Assembly (NCBI GenBank): GCA_016712505.1
Contig: JADJQY010000004.1
Span: 372,001-436,000, forward strand
DNA length: 64,000 nt
Source of the DNA: Candidatus Eiseniibacteriota bacterium
GTDB taxonomy: Bacteria; Eisenbacteria; RBG-16-71-46; CAIMUX01
Direction of reading: 5' to 3'
The notes beneath the pieces are model-generated. The model was given only the letters and a program-made list of their open reading frames with translations, was not told where the DNA came from and did not search any database. Below, piece by piece: positions 61,215 to 64,000 of this stretch. How positions within the stretch are numbered: position 1 is the first letter of the stretch; each line of letters opens with the position of its first letter. Made by a program: the position numbers and the translations under genes.

Positions 61215-62420
61215 CTACTCGGGAAGCGGACCAGACCAGGGTTCGGGGTGGAGGAGAACGCCGTAGACCACGATTCGCTCCTCTTCCGGGACGCCACTGG
61301 TCAAGAGGTAGATCCAGTCCTCCGTCAGCGCTCCTCGCCATACCACGAGCCGCTCTGCCCCGGTGGAATCGGGCTCGATCGCGAAGGACGCAGCTTCGTC
61401 GGCCAGATCGGGAACCGCCAGAAGCGCCTCCCCCTGTCGGGTCGAGAGTGTCCAAGGCTCGACTCCGGGGCGCCGCAACGAAGCCTCGCGGAGCAGATCG
61501 CGCTGCGCGTCGGTCCAGCGCGCGAGCGGAACTCCGGTCACGTTCACCTGGCCTCCGAGCCGCACCTCGGGGAAGTAGAGAACCGACTCGTCGGGCCAAT
61601 AGACTTCGAGCTGCACTCCCGGCATCGCCGGTGCGATCCCATCGGGTGGTTTCGCCCCCCACCCGGGAAGGACCACGTCGTAAGTGTGCCGGACGTACAC
61701 CACCGGGGACGAAATGTGACGAGCCACGACGGTGTCCCCACCCTTCCACTGCTCGGGGACACTCTGGCGCCATCCATCCCAATCATGCCGCGTCAGACCA
61801 TCCCAGACCGTGATCTCCGGGGCAGTGGGTTCGCGGAGGGTGAGCGTCACGGTCCGAAGCTCGGGCCAGAGCGGCAAAGCGCCGCGGAGCGGCTCCGCAC
61901 CAAGGCCACCCAACGGCACCGTCCCGGAGAGCGCTCCGGGTTCCACGACCAGACCATAGCCGGCCGAAAGCTCCGGCGCAGTCTCGAACCAGCGGGAGAA
62001 GGAGACGTTTCCGAACGACACCTCGTCAAGTTGGTAGCGCGCCCAATCGGGATCAGGGTCCCGGAGCGGAACCGAGAATCGGTGTTCGCCCTCCTCCAAC
62101 CTCACCTCGAGCCGGTGGTGGTGAAACTCCTCCCGGCTGACCGTGACGAGGTCCTTCGATCCGATCCGCCACGGGCCGTCCAGCAGGTGAAGGTGCCGTT
62201 CCGACTTGACGTCTCGGTCACGCCGCGCCCGATAGGTGCACTGAACGAGAGTCAGCGCGCTTTCGAAGCCTGAGGTCCGCAGGCGAAAGTCGATTTCTGC
62301 CCGCGGCAGTTCCTGCTTCAGCGGGTGCAGTGCAGGGTCACGTCCCTCCGCCGACGAGTTCGTCACCGATCCTCCGAGGAGCACCATCGCTCCCGCGAGC
62401 CAACTGCCAAGCCGTTTCAC
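61215..62420 (-). CDS. Secreted protein of unknown function
   Basis: A 401-residue protein with a signal peptide (Val-Lys-Arg start, Leu/Ala/Gly-rich core, cleavage near Ser-Ala-Glu at about 24). The rest is beta-rich with many Trp and Tyr (Trp-Asp-Gly-Leu-Thr-Arg-His-Asp-Trp-Asp near 215; Tyr-Val-Arg-His-Thr-Tyr near 250). No catalytic pattern is recognised. The GTG at 62420 is chosen because GGAGC precedes it and the signal follows; the frame is open up to 62888 without sense. It converges on hypE and so is not part of the hyp operon. Confidence 0.6.
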   Translation of the reverse strand: MKRLGSWLAGAMVLLGGSVTNSSAEGRDPALHPLKQELPRAEIDFRLRTSGFESALTLVQCTYRARRDRDVKSERHLHLLDGPWRIGSKDLVTVSREEFHHHRLEVRLEEGEHRFSVPLRDPDPDWARYQLDEVSFGNVSFSRWFETAPELSAGYGLVVEPGALSGTVPLGGLGAEPLRGALPLWPELRTVTLTLREPTAPEITVWDGLTRHDWDGWRQSVPEQWKGGDTVVARHISSPVVYVRHTYDVVLPGWGAKPPDGIAPAMPGVQLEVYWPDESVLYFPEVRLGGQVNVTGVPLARWTDAQRDLLREASLRRPGVEPWTLSTRQGEALLAVPDLADEAASFAIEPDSTGAERLVVWRGALTEDWIYLLTSGVPEEERIVVYGVLLHPEPWSGPLPE

Positions 62421-62860
62421 GTCCGCTCCACCCGCTCTCCCGCTCAGGTCCAGTCCCCACGCGCACCCCCCTGGAAGGCACTCCGGCGGAGTATCGCAAA
62501 TCGCGAGATAGGGGCCAACGGCACTCCGCGCCGCGGCGCGAGGCTGATGAGACAACGTCGCCACTGACCATCCCCCCCCTTCGCGAGATTTCGGTGAAGG
62601 GGTTGCAACCTGCCGAGGCCGGGAGGAAGATGCCTTCGCTGGGTGGCGGCGTCCCCACCGATGACGCCGGAAAGTCGGCGCTTTGGCGTCGCAAAGCGGG
62701 AGGGATGAGCGCTCACTCCAAGGCAAGCGTGTTGACCGCGCGCTGCATCGACCCCTGCCTGTCCCGCTCGCCCCGCGCGCTTGAACGGATGCCGATCGCA
62801 CTCGAAGTGCGGCGCCCGGATGGATCTCTACTCTCATCCTATCGCAGAGCCGAGGTGTAG
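62421..62860. other. Divergent intergenic region
   Basis: About 440 bases between the secreted gene (minus) and the hydrogenase protease gene (plus). It has a possible GC hairpin near 62660-62690 (GACGCC paired with GGCGTC) and no recognised promoter or riboswitch. Open frames across it lack start signals. Confidence 0.35.
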
Positions 62861-63355
62861 ATGCTGGTCGTGGCGATCGGAAACCCATGGCGCGGGGACG
62901 ACGGCGCGGCGCGCGCAGTCGGCGAACTCCTCGCGACCGAGCCTGGGATCACGGTCAGGCCGGTGCTTCAGCTCACCCCGGAGCTGGCTGCCGAGCTGGC
63001 GCGGGAGAAGCGGGTGGTGTTCGTGGACGCCGACCGCCGCCGCCGGCACGCCAGCCTGGAGCGAATGAACGAGGCGTCGGGAGCGCCTCGTGAGTCTCGC
63101 GCCGCGGTGGCCCACGAGGTTTCGATCGACGAGGTGGTCACGACGGCACGCCGTCTCTTCGACTTCGAAGGCGAGGTCTGGCTCTGCCGGGTGCCGGCGC
63201 ACCGCTTCCGCCTCGAGGTCGGACTGAGTCCCTCCACGGCGAGGGAGGTCGGACCGGCAGCGGCCGCGGTCCGTGCGCTCTTGTACGGAGATCTCCCGGA
63301 GCGGAGTGCGCCCCGAACGACAGAAGGCGCAAACCAGGCCGGCGCATCGGAGTAG
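62861..63355 (+). CDS. NiFe-hydrogenase maturation protease (HycI/HoxW-type)
   Basis: A 164-residue protein beginning Met-Leu-Val-Val-Ala-Ile-Gly-Asn-Pro-Trp-Arg-Gly-Asp-Asp-Gly, the hydrogenase-specific endopeptidase motif. It cuts the C-terminal tail of the hydrogenase large subunit after nickel insertion. Asp14 and His near 86 (Ala-His-Glu-Val) are the likely nickel ligands. Gly-Asn-Pro-Trp-Arg-Gly-Asp-Asp is closest to the group 3/4 proteases. ATG has GAGG upstream. It lies 1.6 kb after hypE, separated by an opposite gene, and fits with the hyp operon functionally; no structural hydrogenase gene is in the window. Confidence 0.86.
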   Translation: MLVVAIGNPWRGDDGAARAVGELLATEPGITVRPVLQLTPELAAELAREKRVVFVDADRRRRHASLERMNEASGAPRESRAAVAHEVSIDEVVTTARRLFDFEGEVWLCRVPAHRFRLEVGLSPSTAREVGPAAAAVRALLYGDLPERSAPRTTEGANQAGASE

Positions 63356-63388
63356 GACTCTGCCGGACGGCATGGTATTCTGGCCCCC

Positions 63389-63694
63389 ATGCAACTCACC
63401 GGAAAGGACAAACGTCATCTCCGATCGCTCGGCAATCAGCTCCGACCGGTCGTGCTCATCGGGAAAGAAGGACTCACCGCCGCGGTGCTGCAGTCGCTCG
63501 ACGACGCCCACCGTGGTTCGGAGTTGGTCAAGGTGAAGATCCTGGAGCTCGGCGATCACGATCGCCACGCGATCGCCGAGAGCATCGCCACGCAGTCGGC
63601 ATCGTTGGTCGCGGGCATGGTCGGCGGAACGATCCTGCTCTATCGGCGCGACAAGGAAAAGCCGCGGATCGAGCTCCCATCGCGGCACGCCTAG
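63389..63694 (+). CDS. YhbY-family CRM-domain RNA-binding protein
   Basis: A 101-residue protein of the CRM/YhbY family. Leu-Thr-Gly-Lys-Asp-Lys-Arg-His-Leu-Arg near the start, then Gly-Lys-Glu-Gly-Leu near 28 and Gly-Gly-Thr-Ile-Leu-Leu-Tyr-Arg near 85, the GxxG-like RNA loop and the final strand. Family members associate with pre-50S ribosomal particles and aid 23S RNA maturation. The ATG starts the fold. It lies 33 bases after the protease gene, and the exonuclease gene follows 20 bases later. Confidence 0.9.
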   Translation: MQLTGKDKRHLRSLGNQLRPVVLIGKEGLTAAVLQSLDDAHRGSELVKVKILELGDHDRHAIAESIATQSASLVAGMVGGTILLYRRDKEKPRIELPSRHA

Positions 63695-63714
63695 CCGCTG
63701 CCGGACACACCGCC

Positions 63715-64000
63715 ATGAAACTGCACCTCGTCGACGGCACCTACGAACTGTTCCGCGCCCACTTCGGGGCTCCTCCGTCGGTCGACTCCGCGGGACGCAG
63801 CGTCGGCGCGACCCGAGGACTGCTCCGCACCCTGCTCGGACTCCTGCGCGATGAGGCAGCGACCCACGTGGCCATCGCCTTTGACGAGAAGATCGAGTCA
63901 TTCCGCAATCATCTCTTCGCCGGCTACAAGACGGGCGAGGGAATCGAGCCGGAATTGCTCTCCCAGTTTCCCCTGGCCGAACGAGCGGCCCACGCCCTTG
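63715..64000 (+). CDS. 5'-3' exonuclease, start only (3' end outside window)
   Basis: Ninety-five residues visible from the ATG at 63715. Leu-Val-Asp-Gly-Thr-Tyr near residue 5, Arg-Gly-Leu-Leu-Arg-Thr-Leu-Leu near 35, and Ile-Ala-Phe-Asp near 53 are the opening of the flap/PolA-type 5'-3' exonuclease (FEN) fold. Tyr-Lys-Thr-Gly-Glu near 71 holds the catalytic Lys region. It could be a free exonuclease or the first domain of DNA polymerase I; the cut does not allow a choice. Confidence 0.8.
   Translation, partial: MKLHLVDGTYELFRAHFGAPPSVDSAGRSVGATRGLLRTLLGLLRDEAATHVAIAFDEKIESFRNHLFAGYKTGEGIEPELLSQFPLAERAAHAL

Noticed and set aside
58960..61297. Two long minus-strand frames over hypD and hypE
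   Set aside because: hypD and hypE are unmistakable on the other strand, and these have Arg/Gly/His-rich shadow content.

Overview
The window is about 64 kb of high-GC (roughly two-thirds G+C), densely coded bacterial chromosome. It carries about 50 protein genes on both strands. I saw no tRNA, rRNA, CRISPR array, insertion sequence or prophage. Lipoproteins, TonB-type C-terminal domains, beta-helix surface proteins and a group of secreted paralogues sharing a C-terminal tail suggest an uncultured double-membrane bacterium. A member of the FCB-like candidate phyla (Eisenbacteria or Krumholzibacteriota type) is plausible, but this is an inference from gene style with no marker gene behind it.

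Layout. (1) 1-4.6 kb: end of a PmbA/TldD protease, a one-domain asparaginase, an ABC-F ATPase, and a glycine-rich RRM protein that faces a flippase-like membrane protein across a shared terminator. (2) 4.6-8.3 kb: translationally coupled PHP-glycosyltransferase, glycosyltransferase and flippase-like genes. (3) 8.5-11.2 kb: BlaI-type repressor with a clear double operator, an M56 protease-TonB fusion, and secreted protein A. (4) 11.3-15 kb: secreted paralogue B, a frameshifted beta-helix/DNRLRE protein, and a relic carrying the same tail as A. (5) 15-25.8 kb: GT87 mannosyltransferase-like protein, membrane spermidine synthase-like protein, RapA-like helicase, lipoprotein, FprA-type ferredoxin reductase (frameshifted), and an anchored protein. 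(6) 25.8-30.9 kb: a NadE/AsnB/AMP-ligase/ACP cassette that looks like an acyl or aminoacyl tailoring pathway. (7) 31-50.5 kb: mixed housekeeping genes (thioesterase, cyclophilin, Fpg/Nei, squalene/phytoene synthase, Maf, isochorismatase-like hydrolase, IMPase, two aminotransferases, two D,D-carboxypeptidases, an SDR with a frameshift, an E1 alpha-beta fusion, GT2). (8) 51-55.3 kb: strongly codon-biased secreted paralogue C and a Tricorn-like protease. (9) 55.4-63.4 kb: hypABFCDE and a hydrogenase maturation protease, i.e. NiFe-hydrogenase assembly without the hydrogenase itself. (10) The end: YhbY and the start of a 5'-3' exonuclease.

The least conventional content is the secreted family A/B/C with its Ser/Thr-Trp-Gly/Ser-x-Ile/Val-Lys C-terminal tail. 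One member is probably co-transcribed with a BlaI/M56-TonB regulatory pair. Next in interest are the four-gene NadE/AsnB/ligase/ACP cassette and a D,D-carboxypeptidase with a histone-like Lys/Ser/Thr repeat. Three otherwise intact genes each carry a one-base frameshift, so assembly errors or recent decay should be considered when using their protein products.
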